From: Acidaminococcales bacterium
GTDB taxonomy: Bacteria > Bacillota > Negativicutes > Acidaminococcales > JAISLQ01
Direction of reading: 5' to 3'
Assembly (NCBI GenBank): GCA_031275255.1
Contig: JAISPA010000100.1
Location: forward strand, 1-6,498
Length of the DNA: 6,498 nucleotides
Each line of letters opens with the position of its first letter. Position 1 is the stretch's first letter. The notes under the pieces were generated by a model that ran no database searches, was not told the DNA's origin, and saw nothing but the letters and a program-made list of their open reading frames with translations. Position numbers and translations under genes: made by a program. Shown one piece after another: positions 1 through 5,230 of this stretch.

Positions 1-1
1 G

Positions 2-133
2 GTAAGGTTTTGCCTTTACGGTCATCTGCACGGTGAAAGCGGTGTTTTGGGTTATCAGGGCGAAAAAGCCGGAACAAGCTACAGCCTGGTCGCGGCCGAT
101 GCGCTGGATTTCCGATTAAAACTCATACTTTAG
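2..133 (+). CDS. C-terminal end of a metallophosphoesterase (partial)
   Basis: The gene enters from the left edge in the frame starting at base 2; 43 codons are visible before the TAG at 131-133. The peptide begins near CLYGHLHGES, which contains the GHLH signature. In the calcineurin-like metallophosphoesterase superfamily this is the last metal-binding motif (GHxH). The tail SYSLVAADALDFRLKLIL resembles the ending of the COG1768-type predicted phosphohydrolases common in Clostridia and Negativicutes, which end shortly after the GHLH loop with a beta strand. The protein is presumably a soluble, dinuclear-metal phosphoesterase of unknown substrate. The N-terminal metal ligands lie outside the window, so activity cannot be judged. 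It is convergent with ccdA, across a hairpin-rich spacer. The family call is good; the substrate is unknown. Confidence 0.75.
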   Translation, partial: VRFCLYGHLHGESGVLGYQGEKAGTSYSLVAADALDFRLKLIL

Positions 134-180
134 CGAAAACGCGCTTGTTTTTCCCGCCGATATTGAGCAAATTTTCCGGC

Positions 181-291
181 GGCGCCAACTCCGGCGCCTG
201 TTTGGCGCCCGTCCCCGAAAGGGCGGGCCACATTCGCCGAATTTTGCCGTCTGCGGCAAATTCGGCACTCGCCGGTCTGCGGTTGGGCGAG
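181..291. repeat. Cluster of four consecutive hairpins in a convergent spacer
   Basis: The 207-base spacer between the metallophosphoesterase stop and the ccdA stop contains no convincing gene. It holds four adjacent inverted repeats: (1) GGCGCCAA (181-188) with TTGGCGCC (202-209), enclosing another GGCGCC at 193-198; (2) 207-214 with 221-228, 8 pairs including one G-U, loop CCGAAA; (3) 236-249 with 254-266, 13 pairs with one bulged T, loop TCTG; (4) CTCGCC (268-273) with GGCGAG (286-291). None is followed by a clear T-run, so none is a textbook intrinsic terminator, although they lie where both flanking transcripts should end. The GC-rich, stacked character fits a dispersed extragenic palindrome element or structured mRNA 3' ends. 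Which of these it is cannot be told from one copy. Confidence 0.5.
236..266. terminator. Strong 13-bp hairpin, possible bidirectional transcript end
   Basis: The arms GCCGAATTTTGCCG (236-249) and CGGCAAATTCGGC (254-266) pair over 13 positions with one unpaired T and a four-base loop. This is the strongest hairpin in the spacer. It sits 103 bases after the metallophosphoesterase stop and 75 bases after the ccdA stop in the other direction. No poly-T tract follows on either strand, so a role in termination or 3'-end protection is inferred from position and stability only. Confidence 0.3.
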
Positions 292-340
292 CTTGCCTTC
301 GCCTAAGGAAGTCAGTCTGATCCTTGCCTTGGTTCGGTTA

Positions 341-1021
341 TCAATAAAACCAGATTATTATTTGCGACAGTTTGTTGATATACAAAAGCGCCCCCACCGC
401 GATTATGACCAACCCGGCCAGTTTTTGCGCCGGTTCCAGCCAGGGCGACGCCGCCCAGCGCAAGCGGCGGGTGAAATTGCCTGTTGCCAGCGCGGCCAGC
501 AAAAGCGGCAGGCTAAAGCCGGCGGAATAAGCGGCCAGCAAAAAAGCGCCGTAAAAAACATTTTCCTGCGTACCGGCGTATATGAGTATGGCGCCAAGCA
601 CAGGGCTTGTGCAGGGTATCCAGCCGAACACAAAAGCCATGCCGAGAATAAAAGCGCCGCCGTTTCTGCCGGCGGTTTCAAGGAAAGGCCTTCTCTCCCG
701 CAGCAAAAAGCCGGGAGAAATGATCCCCAGCTGGAAAAATCCCATGCCGATCATAAGCAACGCGCCGGCTTTGCGCAAAGCGTTCCGGTGTTCCGTTAAA
801 AAAGCGCCCAAGGCGGATGCAGTCAATCCCAGAAAGATAAATATCAAAGTAAAGCCGGCGGCAAAAGAAAGCGCGCCGGCAAAACCCGCCAGGCGGCCGC
901 GGCCGGCGCCGCCCGGCGCGACCACCGCGAGATAAAGCGGCATAAGCGGAAACACGCACGGCGAAAAAAAGGAAAACAGTCCTGCGGCTGCGGCCGCCCA
1001 AAAAGTCAGGTCATGCGGCAT
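341..1021 (-). CDS. ccdA: CcdA/DsbD-type transmembrane thiol-disulfide transporter
   Basis: CcdA is a polytopic membrane protein that passes electrons from cytoplasmic thioredoxin to extracytoplasmic thiol proteins such as ResA/TlpA, for cytochrome c maturation or other disulfide reduction. From the ATG at 1021 it has 226 residues, the usual CcdA length, and about six hydrophobic segments. The two redox cysteines are in their family contexts: FFSPCVFPLMP (Cys22) opens helix 1 and GWIPCTSPVLG (Cys137) opens helix 4. The start is uncertain: a TTG at 1027 overlaps the tlpA stop, and the ATG two codons downstream leaves a 2-base gap. Neither has a clear ribosome binding site, so translation is probably coupled to tlpA. 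The tlpA-ccdA pairing supports a dedicated electron relay. No cytochrome c gene is visible here, so the final substrate is open. Confidence 0.9.
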   Translation of the reverse strand: MPHDLTFWAAAAAGLFSFFSPCVFPLMPLYLAVVAPGGAGRGRLAGFAGALSFAAGFTLIFIFLGLTASALGAFLTEHRNALRKAGALLMIGMGFFQLGIISPGFLLRERRPFLETAGRNGGAFILGMAFVFGWIPCTSPVLGAILIYAGTQENVFYGAFLLAAYSAGFSLPLLLAALATGNFTRRLRWAASPWLEPAQKLAGLVIIAVGALLYINKLSQIIIWFY

Positions 1022-1023
1022 TG

Positions 1024-1515
1024 TCAAAGCTTGGCAAGCGCGGCGTCCAATTCGGCAGCCGTAACCGCGCCGATTTTCCTAAAGATTATTTTGCCGCCGG
1101 CATCGGTAATAACGGTGGTCGGAATAGCGGAAGTAAAAAGCATATCGACCGCCTCGCCGCGCAGATCCAGAAGAACCGGCAGCGTCAGGTTGTTTCTTTG
1201 CATAAATTCTTCGACAGACTTGGCCGGCTCCGCGTGGTTTATAAGATATAACGCTATCTCCGGATCGTTTTTGTGCTTGTCGTAAAAAGCTTGCAACTGC
1301 GGCATCTCTCCCCGGCAGGGCGGACACCAGGAAGCCCACAGGTTGATCACGCAGGCTTTTTTGCCCTCAAGCGGAAGACTTACCGTGCCGCCGCCCAGCA
1401 GTTCAAAACTGCGCGCTCCCAGCCGGTCGCCCACGTTTGCCGCGGCCTCCGCCGAAGGATTCGCCGCGCCGGCAAGTATAAAAATAAGCAAAAGGTTTAA
1501 AATTAATTTTTTCAT
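1024..1515 (-). CDS. TlpA/ResA-like extracytoplasmic thioredoxin-fold protein
   Basis: This is a thiol-disulfide oxidoreductase of the TlpA/ResA family, predicted to act outside the cytoplasmic membrane and to be kept reduced by the CcdA encoded just downstream. The protein has 163 residues. An N-terminal hydrophobic signal (residues 1-25, MKKLILNLLLIFILAG) is followed by a thioredoxin fold with the active site WCPPC (Cys64, Cys67) in NLWASWCPPCRGEMPQL, and the cis-proline loop SAIPTTVI (Pro132). The start is decided by the ribosome binding site: GAGGTG (1530-1525) lies 9 bases before the ATG at 1515, whereas an in-frame GTG at 1527 is part of that site. The signal region has LAGA where a lipobox would have LAGC. 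The protein is therefore probably not lipid-anchored and is either cut near AEA-A (residues 22-25) or stays anchored by its signal. It could be resA-like or a general reductase; the sequence does not distinguish. Confidence 0.9.
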   Translation of the reverse strand: MKKLILNLLLIFILAGAANPSAEAAANVGDRLGARSFELLGGGTVSLPLEGKKACVINLWASWCPPCRGEMPQLQAFYDKHKNDPEIALYLINHAEPAKSVEEFMQRNNLTLPVLLDLRGEAVDMLFTSAIPTTVITDAGGKIIFRKIGAVTAAELDAALAKL

Positions 1516-1559
1516 AACCAAATACACCTCGCAAAAAATTTAATCAGACCGGAGGCGCT
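1516..1559. promoter_or_regulatory. 44-base divergent spacer between tlpA and lgt
   Basis: Only 44 bases separate two divergently transcribed start codons. They must hold both ribosome binding sites: GAGGTG at 1530-1525 for tlpA and GGAGG at 1551-1555 for lgt. The AT-rich centre contains TTTAAT (1539-1544, plus), a possible -10 box, but no good -35 partner on either strand. At least one promoter must therefore reach into the opposite gene, or the transcripts overlap. The spacer is real; the promoter positions are guesswork. Confidence 0.4.
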
Positions 1560-2354
1560 ATGCACCAATATCTTTTCCATATCGGCAGTTTTCCCGTCCG
1601 TTCTTACGGGCTGGTACTTTGCCTTAGTATCATCCTCGCCACGGGGGTAGCTTATTTCCTGGCCAAACAGGATGGCCGCTGGCACAAGCACGTTCCCGAT
1701 ATGGGTATATACTGCGGGCTGGCCGGAATTGTCGGCGCAAGATTATGGGATGTTTTTCTCTTTGACTGGGATTACTACAGCGAACATCTCACCGAGATCC
1801 CTTTTGTCTGGCAGGGCGGCATGGCTATACAGGGCGGCGTAATCTTCGGCGTTCTGGCCGGGATGGCGTACGCAAAAATGCATAAAATCGATACCTGGGC
1901 TTTCGGCGACATAGTCGTTCCCGCCGTCGTTATCGGGCAGGCGATCGGACGCTGCGCCAACCTGCTCAACGGCGACGCTTTCGGCGCGCCGACCGGCGGC
2001 GATTTCGGGGTTGTTTACCCGGAAGGAACCCTGGCCCGGCAATTTTACGGCGCGCAGCCGCTTTGGCCGGCGGAGATTTGGGAGGGGCAGCTTGATATCG
2101 TCATCTTCGCTCTGCTACTGATCTTTCGCGCGCGCCGGCACGCCAAAGGACAGGCTTTTCTCCTGTACGCCGTGTTATATTCGCTGGCCCGGTTCTTTTT
2201 GGAGTATCTGCGCGGCGACTATGTCGAGCCTTTGGCTTTCAGGCTGAAATCGGCGCAAGTCACCAGCCTGCTCGTCGTCATCGCCGGCGTGTTTTTGTTC
2301 TTTTGGCGCGAATGGAAAGAAAGGCGGCCCGGTGTTTTGACCGGCAAAAAATAA
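1560..2354 (+). CDS. lgt: Prolipoprotein diacylglyceryl transferase
   Basis: Lgt moves the diacylglyceryl group of phosphatidylglycerol onto the lipobox cysteine of prolipoproteins at the membrane, the first step of lipoprotein maturation. The protein has 264 residues and about seven hydrophobic segments. Family landmarks, with E. coli equivalents: RSYGL (Tyr16, Y26), GGMAIQGG (88-93), the signature GRCANLLNGDAFG (Arg131 = R143, Asn134 = N146, Gly142 = G154) and ARFFLEYLR (Arg211 = R239, Glu215 = E243). Two positions differ from E. coli: Gln91 sits where H103 is, and Asp139 where E151 is. The arginine, asparagine and C-terminal R-x3-E residues are intact, so I expect activity, but a divergent paralogue is possible. 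The ATG at 1560 follows GGAGG at a short 4-base spacing. The gene is divergent from tlpA and convergent with ridA across 18 bases with no visible terminator. Confidence 0.93.
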   Translation: MHQYLFHIGSFPVRSYGLVLCLSIILATGVAYFLAKQDGRWHKHVPDMGIYCGLAGIVGARLWDVFLFDWDYYSEHLTEIPFVWQGGMAIQGGVIFGVLAGMAYAKMHKIDTWAFGDIVVPAVVIGQAIGRCANLLNGDAFGAPTGGDFGVVYPEGTLARQFYGAQPLWPAEIWEGQLDIVIFALLLIFRARRHAKGQAFLLYAVLYSLARFFLEYLRGDYVEPLAFRLKSAQVTSLLVVIAGVFLFFWREWKERRPGVLTGKK

Positions 2355-2372
2355 TTCCAGAAAAGCGGCGGT

Positions 2373-2756
2373 TCAGGACGGATAGGCGGCGATTATCTCT
2401 ATTTCCAGTTCCGCCCCTCTGGGCAGACGGGCCGCCTGAACACAGGACCTTGCGGGCGGCGCTTCTTTGAAATATTGCGCGTAAATGTCGTTTACCGTTT
2501 TGAAATCGTCCATATTGGCAAGGAAGATCGTACTTTTGACTACATCGGCGAAAGACAGCGATTCGGCCGACAATATTGACTTTATGTTCGCCAGTATCTG
2601 GTGCGCCTGCACGGACACGCCGCCGTAGGCTAAGTCGCCTGTAACCGGATCAAGCGGTATTTGACCGGAAACAAACAAAAAACCGTTGGCCCTAATCGCC
2701 TGTGAATAAGCGCCGATCGCTTGCGGCGCGCCCAGAGTGCTTATGACCTTTTTCAT
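2373..2756 (-). CDS. ridA: RidA-family imine/enamine deaminase
   Basis: RidA proteins hydrolyse reactive 2-iminoacids, made by PLP enzymes such as threonine dehydratase, to ketoacids and ammonia. They work as soluble trimers. The 127-residue length is typical. Family sequence runs throughout: GAYSQAIRANGFLFVSGQIP near the N-terminus (Tyr17), the GGV-x3-QAHQIL helix (45-54) and the C-terminal PPARSCVQAARLPRGAELEIE. The last segment carries Arg103 and Glu118, the equivalents of E. coli R105 and E120, plus Cys105 at the often-conserved cysteine. The frame stays open well upstream, but the family N-terminus (MKKVISTLGAPQAIG) and the GGAAAGG ribosome binding site just upstream fix the start at 2756. 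The tail converges with lgt. The gene is probably monocistronic, read from a promoter in the gap to its right. Confidence 0.94.
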   Translation of the reverse strand: MKKVISTLGAPQAIGAYSQAIRANGFLFVSGQIPLDPVTGDLAYGGVSVQAHQILANIKSILSAESLSFADVVKSTIFLANMDDFKTVNDIYAQYFKEAPPARSCVQAARLPRGAELEIEIIAAYPS

Positions 2757-2798
2757 AAAAAACGACCTTTCCGTAAGATTAATAACGGCGAAACACCC

Positions 2799-2810
2799 AT
2801 GTTCGAACAT
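2799..2810. promoter_or_regulatory. Perfect 12-base palindrome ATGTTCGAACAT
   Basis: ATGTTCGAACAT is identical to its reverse complement. It lies 43 bases upstream of the ridA start codon, inside the presumed 5' untranslated region and downstream of the candidate promoter. It could bind a dimeric repressor as an operator. It is not the Bacillota LexA box, which has GAAC-N4-GTTC; here the half-sites are in the opposite order with no spacer. The regulator is unknown. Confidence 0.3.
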
Positions 2811-2838
2811 CTTCCGCCATGTCGCCGCCATTACTTGT

Positions 2839-2867
2839 ATGTTAACAAAAAACAGTAAAAAGCGCAA
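2839..2867 (-). promoter_or_regulatory. Candidate ridA promoter
   Basis: On the minus strand TTGCGC (2867-2862) is followed after 17 bases by TAACAT (2844-2839). The TAACAT matches the sigma-A -10 consensus at four positions, while the -35 match is weak. The AT-rich spacer, with runs of T, and its position about 80 bases before the ridA start support it. A chance match is quite possible. Confidence 0.25.
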
Positions 2868-2996
2868 CAGCCAACTACATTCCGCGTAAGAATAATGGTT
2901 TTTGCCGTACGTCCGGCAAGGATTTCCCGCGCTTCGCGTCGAAAGATAACATAAGTGGTTTTGCTTCAGGTAAAATACGCCGCCAAACGGCAAGAT

Positions 2997-3055
2997 CGCC
3001 GGTTTTTGCCCGAAATCTCCCGCTTTCGCCGACCCGCGCCGGACAAAAACCGGCG
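2997..3055. repeat. Perfect 12-base inverted repeat with 35-base loop
   Basis: CGCCGGTTTTTG (2997-3008) and CAAAAACCGGCG (3044-3055) are exact reverse complements. The loop can form a small inner stem, CGAAA (3011-3015) with TTTCG. The element ends 66 bases before the TSCPD start codon, so on the plus strand it would be a leader hairpin if transcription starts to its left. It is not followed by a T-run, so it is not an obvious attenuator. A mobile-element or extragenic palindrome origin is also possible. Confidence 0.5.
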
Positions 3056-3074
3056 GGCCGCCGCTAAGTTTTAC

Positions 3075-3100
3075 CGCCGGCCAAACCGCTGGTTCCGGCG
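3075..3100 (+). promoter_or_regulatory. Leader hairpin before the TSCPD gene
   Basis: CGCCGG (3075-3080) pairs with CCGGCG (3095-3100), and an inner AACC (3084-3087) pairs with GGTT (3091-3094) around a GCT loop. The hairpin ends 10 bases before the ribosome binding site GAGGG (3111-3115), so it would leave that site free. A role in mRNA stability or translation is inferred from position only. Confidence 0.3.
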
Positions 3101-3121
3101 TTCTCAGAAAGAGGGACGGTC

Positions 3122-3367
3122 ATGCCAAGTTACAAACTGAACAACGTCTGCCCGTCGCAGGTGGATTTTGCCATAAAAGACAATTTATTGCAGGAAGTGG
3201 TTTTTCACGGCGGCTGCCCCGGCAACCTCAGAGCGATTGCCGTACTGGTTGAGGGACTGCCGGTTGCTGACGTTATCGCAAAACTTGAAGGTATCCGCTG
3301 TGGCGCAAAAAACACTTCCTGCGCCGATCAACTGGCCAAAGCGCTTAAAACCGAGCTTAAAAAATGA
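3122..3367 (+). CDS. Stand-alone TSCPD-domain protein (TIGR03905-type)
   Basis: This 81-residue protein consists of a single TSCPD domain, the module also found at the C-terminus of vitamin B12-dependent ribonucleotide reductases. Free-standing copies (TIGR03905 type) are common in Bacillota and have no established function. The family pattern is clear: an N-terminal cysteine (NNVCPSQVDF, Cys10), GGCPGNLRAI (Cys32), a helix ending in LEGIRCG (Cys60) and TSCADQLAKAL (Cys67), where the namesake proline is alanine. Four conserved cysteines in so small a protein suggest a metal site, probably zinc; this is inference. GAGGG (3111-3115) lies 6 bases before the ATG. The upstream leader is long and structured. 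The corA start follows 163 bases later, so co-transcription is uncertain. Confidence 0.85.
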   Translation: MPSYKLNNVCPSQVDFAIKDNLLQEVVFHGGCPGNLRAIAVLVEGLPVADVIAKLEGIRCGAKNTSCADQLAKALKTELKK

Positions 3368-3515
3368 CTAGCGATGGAAGTCTCGTTCAACCAGTTCTTT
3401 TGCCGCTTTTTCGGGGGACTGTTTACATTATTCGCAACGCTCAGGTTTCAAGCCGGTTTTTCGTAAGCGGCGGCCGAAAATACCGCCGAAATTTACCGCC
3501 ATGCCGCGGCCGCGA

Positions 3516-3522
3516 AAGGAGG
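3516..3522 (+). promoter_or_regulatory. Ribosome binding site fixing a GTG start for corA
   Basis: AAGGAGG matches the 16S anti-Shine-Dalgarno sequence fully and lies 8 bases before GTG 3531. An in-frame ATG at 3501 lies upstream of it, has no such site, and would add a basic MPRPRKEGAS tail not typical of CorA. The GTG is therefore the better start. A short hairpin, CGGCGG (3468-3473) with CCGCCG (3483-3488), lies just upstream. Confidence 0.75.
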
Positions 3523-3530
3523 GGGCAAGC

Positions 3531-4481
3531 GTGATCAATATATACAAGACCGTTGGTACGCGCATTACGGAGCTGAAATTTGAAAACCTGGAAAAAGGCT
3601 GCTGGATAGATCTGCGCAACCCCACAAACGACGAACTGACGCTGACGGCGCAAAAAACCGGCGTGATGATGGATTTTCTCACGGCGGCGACCGACGAGGA
3701 AGAAAGCGCCCGTATTGAGATCGAGTCCGACCAGGTGCTTATTCTGATCGACATACCTATTTTTCGCACCCCCAAAGACTATGAAACATTGCCTTTGGGT
3801 ATCGTCATAACGGAAGACTATTTTATCACCGTATGTCTGGAACACAGCGCGCTTATCGGCGAATTGGCGGCAGGCGCGCCCGGGCTTTTCGACACGGCCA
3901 AAAAAACCCGTTTCCTTTTCCAGATGCTGTTCAAGTCAGCCACCCTTTATCTAAAATACATCCGCAACATCAACAAGCGCACCGACGAATTGGAACGCCA
4001 TCTGCGCCAATCCATGGAAAACGAAGAACTGTTCAAACTGCTTGACCTGGAAAAGAGCCTTACTTATTTTTCCGCTTCGCTGCGCGGCAACTACATCCTG
4101 ACGGAAAGGCTGATGCGGTTGCGCGCTGCCAAGCAGCTTTCGCAGCTCATCCGCGTATTCGAGGAAGACGAAGACCTGCTGGAAGACGTTATCGTCGAAT
4201 ATAAGCAAGCCATCGACATGGTGGAAATGTACATGCGCATACTAAGCTCCATGCTGGAGGTTTTTGCCAACATCATTTCCAACAATTTGAATATTGTCAT
4301 GAAATTCCTGGCGGCTATAACCATTATTATGGCTGTGCCGACAATGATCGCCAGTTTTTGGGGCATGAACGTACCGGTGCCTTTGAACGAAACGCCGCAG
4401 GGATTTGCCGTGGTCTGCGTCATTGCGCTCGCCATAGCTTTCGCCACCGCCTACCTGCTTTGGAAAAAGCGCATGTTTTGA
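3531..4481 (+). CDS. corA: CorA-type Mg2+/divalent cation channel
   Basis: CorA forms a homopentameric inner-membrane channel that takes up Mg2+ and sometimes Co2+ or Ni2+, gated by Mg2+ bound to its large cytoplasmic domain. From the GTG at 3531 the product has 316 residues, typical of the family. The N-terminal two thirds are a soluble, acidic alpha/beta domain followed by long helices (about 120-255) with an acidic stretch EEDEDLLEDV (211-220). Two C-terminal membrane helices follow, about 256-276 and 292-311. The selectivity signature GMN is at 278-280 in SFWGMNVPVPL. The loop after it has VPVPLNETPQGF rather than the MPEL motif of the best-studied CorA proteins, as in many Bacillota homologues. 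The protein ends in WKKRMF, the usual basic tail. A small unknown gene starts about 30 bases downstream, probably in the same transcript. I see no M-box riboswitch in the 163-base leader. Confidence 0.92.
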   Translation: MINIYKTVGTRITELKFENLEKGCWIDLRNPTNDELTLTAQKTGVMMDFLTAATDEEESARIEIESDQVLILIDIPIFRTPKDYETLPLGIVITEDYFITVCLEHSALIGELAAGAPGLFDTAKKTRFLFQMLFKSATLYLKYIRNINKRTDELERHLRQSMENEELFKLLDLEKSLTYFSASLRGNYILTERLMRLRAAKQLSQLIRVFEEDEDLLEDVIVEYKQAIDMVEMYMRILSSMLEVFANIISNNLNIVMKFLAAITIIMAVPTMIASFWGMNVPVPLNETPQGFAVVCVIALAIAFATAYLLWKKRMF

Positions 4482-4514
4482 CCGTCCGTTCGCGCACTTG
4501 AGAAAGGATAAATG

Positions 4515-4742
4515 ATGGGCAATCACATTACAAAGGAAAAACTTACTGCCGGCGTTATTTTCGGCGATACCAACAACAACGATTACATTTACATGCCGGG
4601 CGGGGAAATCGGCTGCGCCCAGCCTGTCTGTGTAATGGAGAGAAACTCCGGCAGGGAGGAACTCTCCATCGACGAAGCGGCGGAAAAAGTCGCGAAACTA
4701 AGCCTTAAACCTTTAAATCTGCCGTATTTCGGCAAAAAATAA
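4515..4742 (+). CDS. Unrecognised 75-residue protein downstream of corA
   Basis: I do not recognise this family. The gene is supported by the ribosome binding site GAAAGGA (4502-4508), protein-like composition and its position about 30 bases after corA. Two ATGs are adjacent (4512, 4515); the second has the better spacing (6 rather than 3 bases), giving 75 residues. The N-terminal half is polar and glycine/asparagine-rich (GDTNNNDYIYMPGGEIG), followed by two cysteines in CAQPVC (Cys34, Cys39). The C-terminal half is a probable amphipathic helix (SIDEAAEKVAKLSL) and a PLNLPYFGKK tail. There is no signal peptide or membrane segment, so it should be cytoplasmic. The CxxxxC pair might bind a metal or be redox active, but two cysteines alone are weak evidence. 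Its placement suggests, without proof, a link to cation transport. It ends in a possible shared terminator region before usp. Confidence 0.7.
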   Translation: MGNHITKEKLTAGVIFGDTNNNDYIYMPGGEIGCAQPVCVMERNSGREELSIDEAAEKVAKLSLKPLNLPYFGKK

Positions 4743-4745
4743 CCC

Positions 4746-4765
4746 AAAGGCTTTAACGAGCCTTT
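4746..4765. terminator. Possible bidirectional terminator between the small gene and usp
   Basis: AAAGGCT (4746-4752) and AGCCTTT (4759-4765) form a 7-base stem with a TTAACG loop, in the 29-base gap between two converging stop codons. The T-run after it is short on both strands (TTTAA on plus; TTATTTTTT slightly further on in the minus direction). It is a plausible but weak intrinsic terminator serving both transcripts. Confidence 0.45.
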
Positions 4766-4771
4766 AACCCG

Positions 4772-5230
4772 TCATTTTTCCGTCTTTTTGTCTGACTTTA
4801 CAATCAGTACAGGTATCTTGGCGTATTGGGAAACATTTGAGCTGACGCTGCCCAAGACAAACTCGGCTATACCGGAAAGTCCGCGCGAACCGATCACGAT
4901 CGCGTCGCAGCCTGCCTCTTCCGCCGTCTTTAATATGCGCTCCGAGGGATGCCCAGTCTCTATCTTCGTCGTTACCTTGAGGGAATAAGGAGTGAGTTTT
5001 TCTTTTGCCGCCGCAAGGATGGCCTCGGCGTTCTTTTTTATATCGTCCATTTGCATTGTCAAGAGGCCGCTGTCTATCGGCAAAGCAAGCAAGCCGGCGT
5101 TGTAAAAAGGCTGAATAATATGGACGACAAATAGTTCGCTCTCAAACTTTACGCCGATTTCGGCCGCGTATTTCAGCGCCTGCCAGGATGGCTCCGACCC
5201 GTCTACCGGCACGAGTATTTTTCTCAGCAT
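4772..5230 (-). CDS. Universal stress protein, single UspA domain, ATP-binding type
   Basis: This is a soluble cytoplasmic nucleotide-binding stress protein, expected to form a homodimer. The product has 152 residues, typical of a single UspA domain. It begins with the first beta strand and Asp10 in KILVPVDGSEPS. Its C-terminal part carries the ATP-binding pattern G-x2-G-x9-G-S in GSRGLSGIAEFVLGSVS (Gly114, Gly117, Gly127, Ser128), followed by the last strand KIPVLIVK. That places it with ATP-binding members such as MJ0577 rather than E. coli UspA itself. The frame is open further upstream, but a strong AAGGAGGG about 8 bases before ATG 5230 and the family N-terminus settle the start. It is divergent from the exonuclease gene and convergent with the small gene after corA. 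What triggers its expression cannot be read from this sequence. Confidence 0.92.
   Translation of the reverse strand: MLRKILVPVDGSEPSWQALKYAAEIGVKFESELFVVHIIQPFYNAGLLALPIDSGLLTMQMDDIKKNAEAILAAAKEKLTPYSLKVTTKIETGHPSERILKTAEEAGCDAIVIGSRGLSGIAEFVLGSVSSNVSQYAKIPVLIVKSDKKTEK

Larger units (their letters stand above)
2757..3121. other. 365-base gene-free region between ridA and the TSCPD gene
   Basis: Both flanking genes point away, so this gap should carry both promoters. No reading frame resembles a protein I recognise on either strand; the frame open upstream of ridA gives low-complexity, non-conserved sequence. It contains a perfect 12-base palindrome (2799-2810), a candidate ridA promoter (2839-2867), a small hairpin TTGCCG/CGGCAA (2902-2919), a perfect 12-base inverted repeat (2997-3055) and a hairpin (3075-3100). 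The ridA side is AT-rich and the TSCPD side GC-rich, with CCGGCG repeated. No known riboswitch or T-box consensus was recognised. Confidence 0.6.

Noticed and set aside
293..799. 168-codon plus-strand open frame opposite ccdA
   Set aside because: It lies antisense to a clear CcdA gene, and its product is rich in Arg, Gln and Lys with no family character. It is a shadow of the GC-rich coding strand.
2799..2810. LexA/SOS box or tRNA T-loop suggested by GTTCGAAC
   Set aside because: The Bacillota SOS box is GAAC-N4-GTTC, not GTTCGAAC, and no acceptor or anticodon stems surround it to support a tRNA.
2757..2993. N-terminal extension of ridA to the upstream in-frame start at 2993
   Set aside because: The extra 79 residues match no RidA N-terminus, while the ATG at 2756 has a ribosome binding site and the family's own start.
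3367..3421. Minus-strand short peptide reading SPEKAAKELVERDFHR before a stop
   Set aside because: It looks protein-like, but only about 19 codons separate two stops, with no start codon or ribosome binding site; chance is the simpler explanation.
3374..3466. 30-codon plus-strand frame between the TSCPD gene and corA
   Set aside because: It has no ribosome binding site before the ATG, and its phenylalanine-rich product matches nothing I recognise.
3501..3530. ATG 3501 as the corA start
   Set aside because: The strong AAGGAGG at 3516-3522 lies inside the frame this start would open and serves GTG 3531, which gives a normal CorA N-terminus.
3368..3530. M-box Mg2+ riboswitch before corA
   Set aside because: I looked for an extended multi-helix leader with a terminator; only a short CGGCGG/CCGCCG stem is present.
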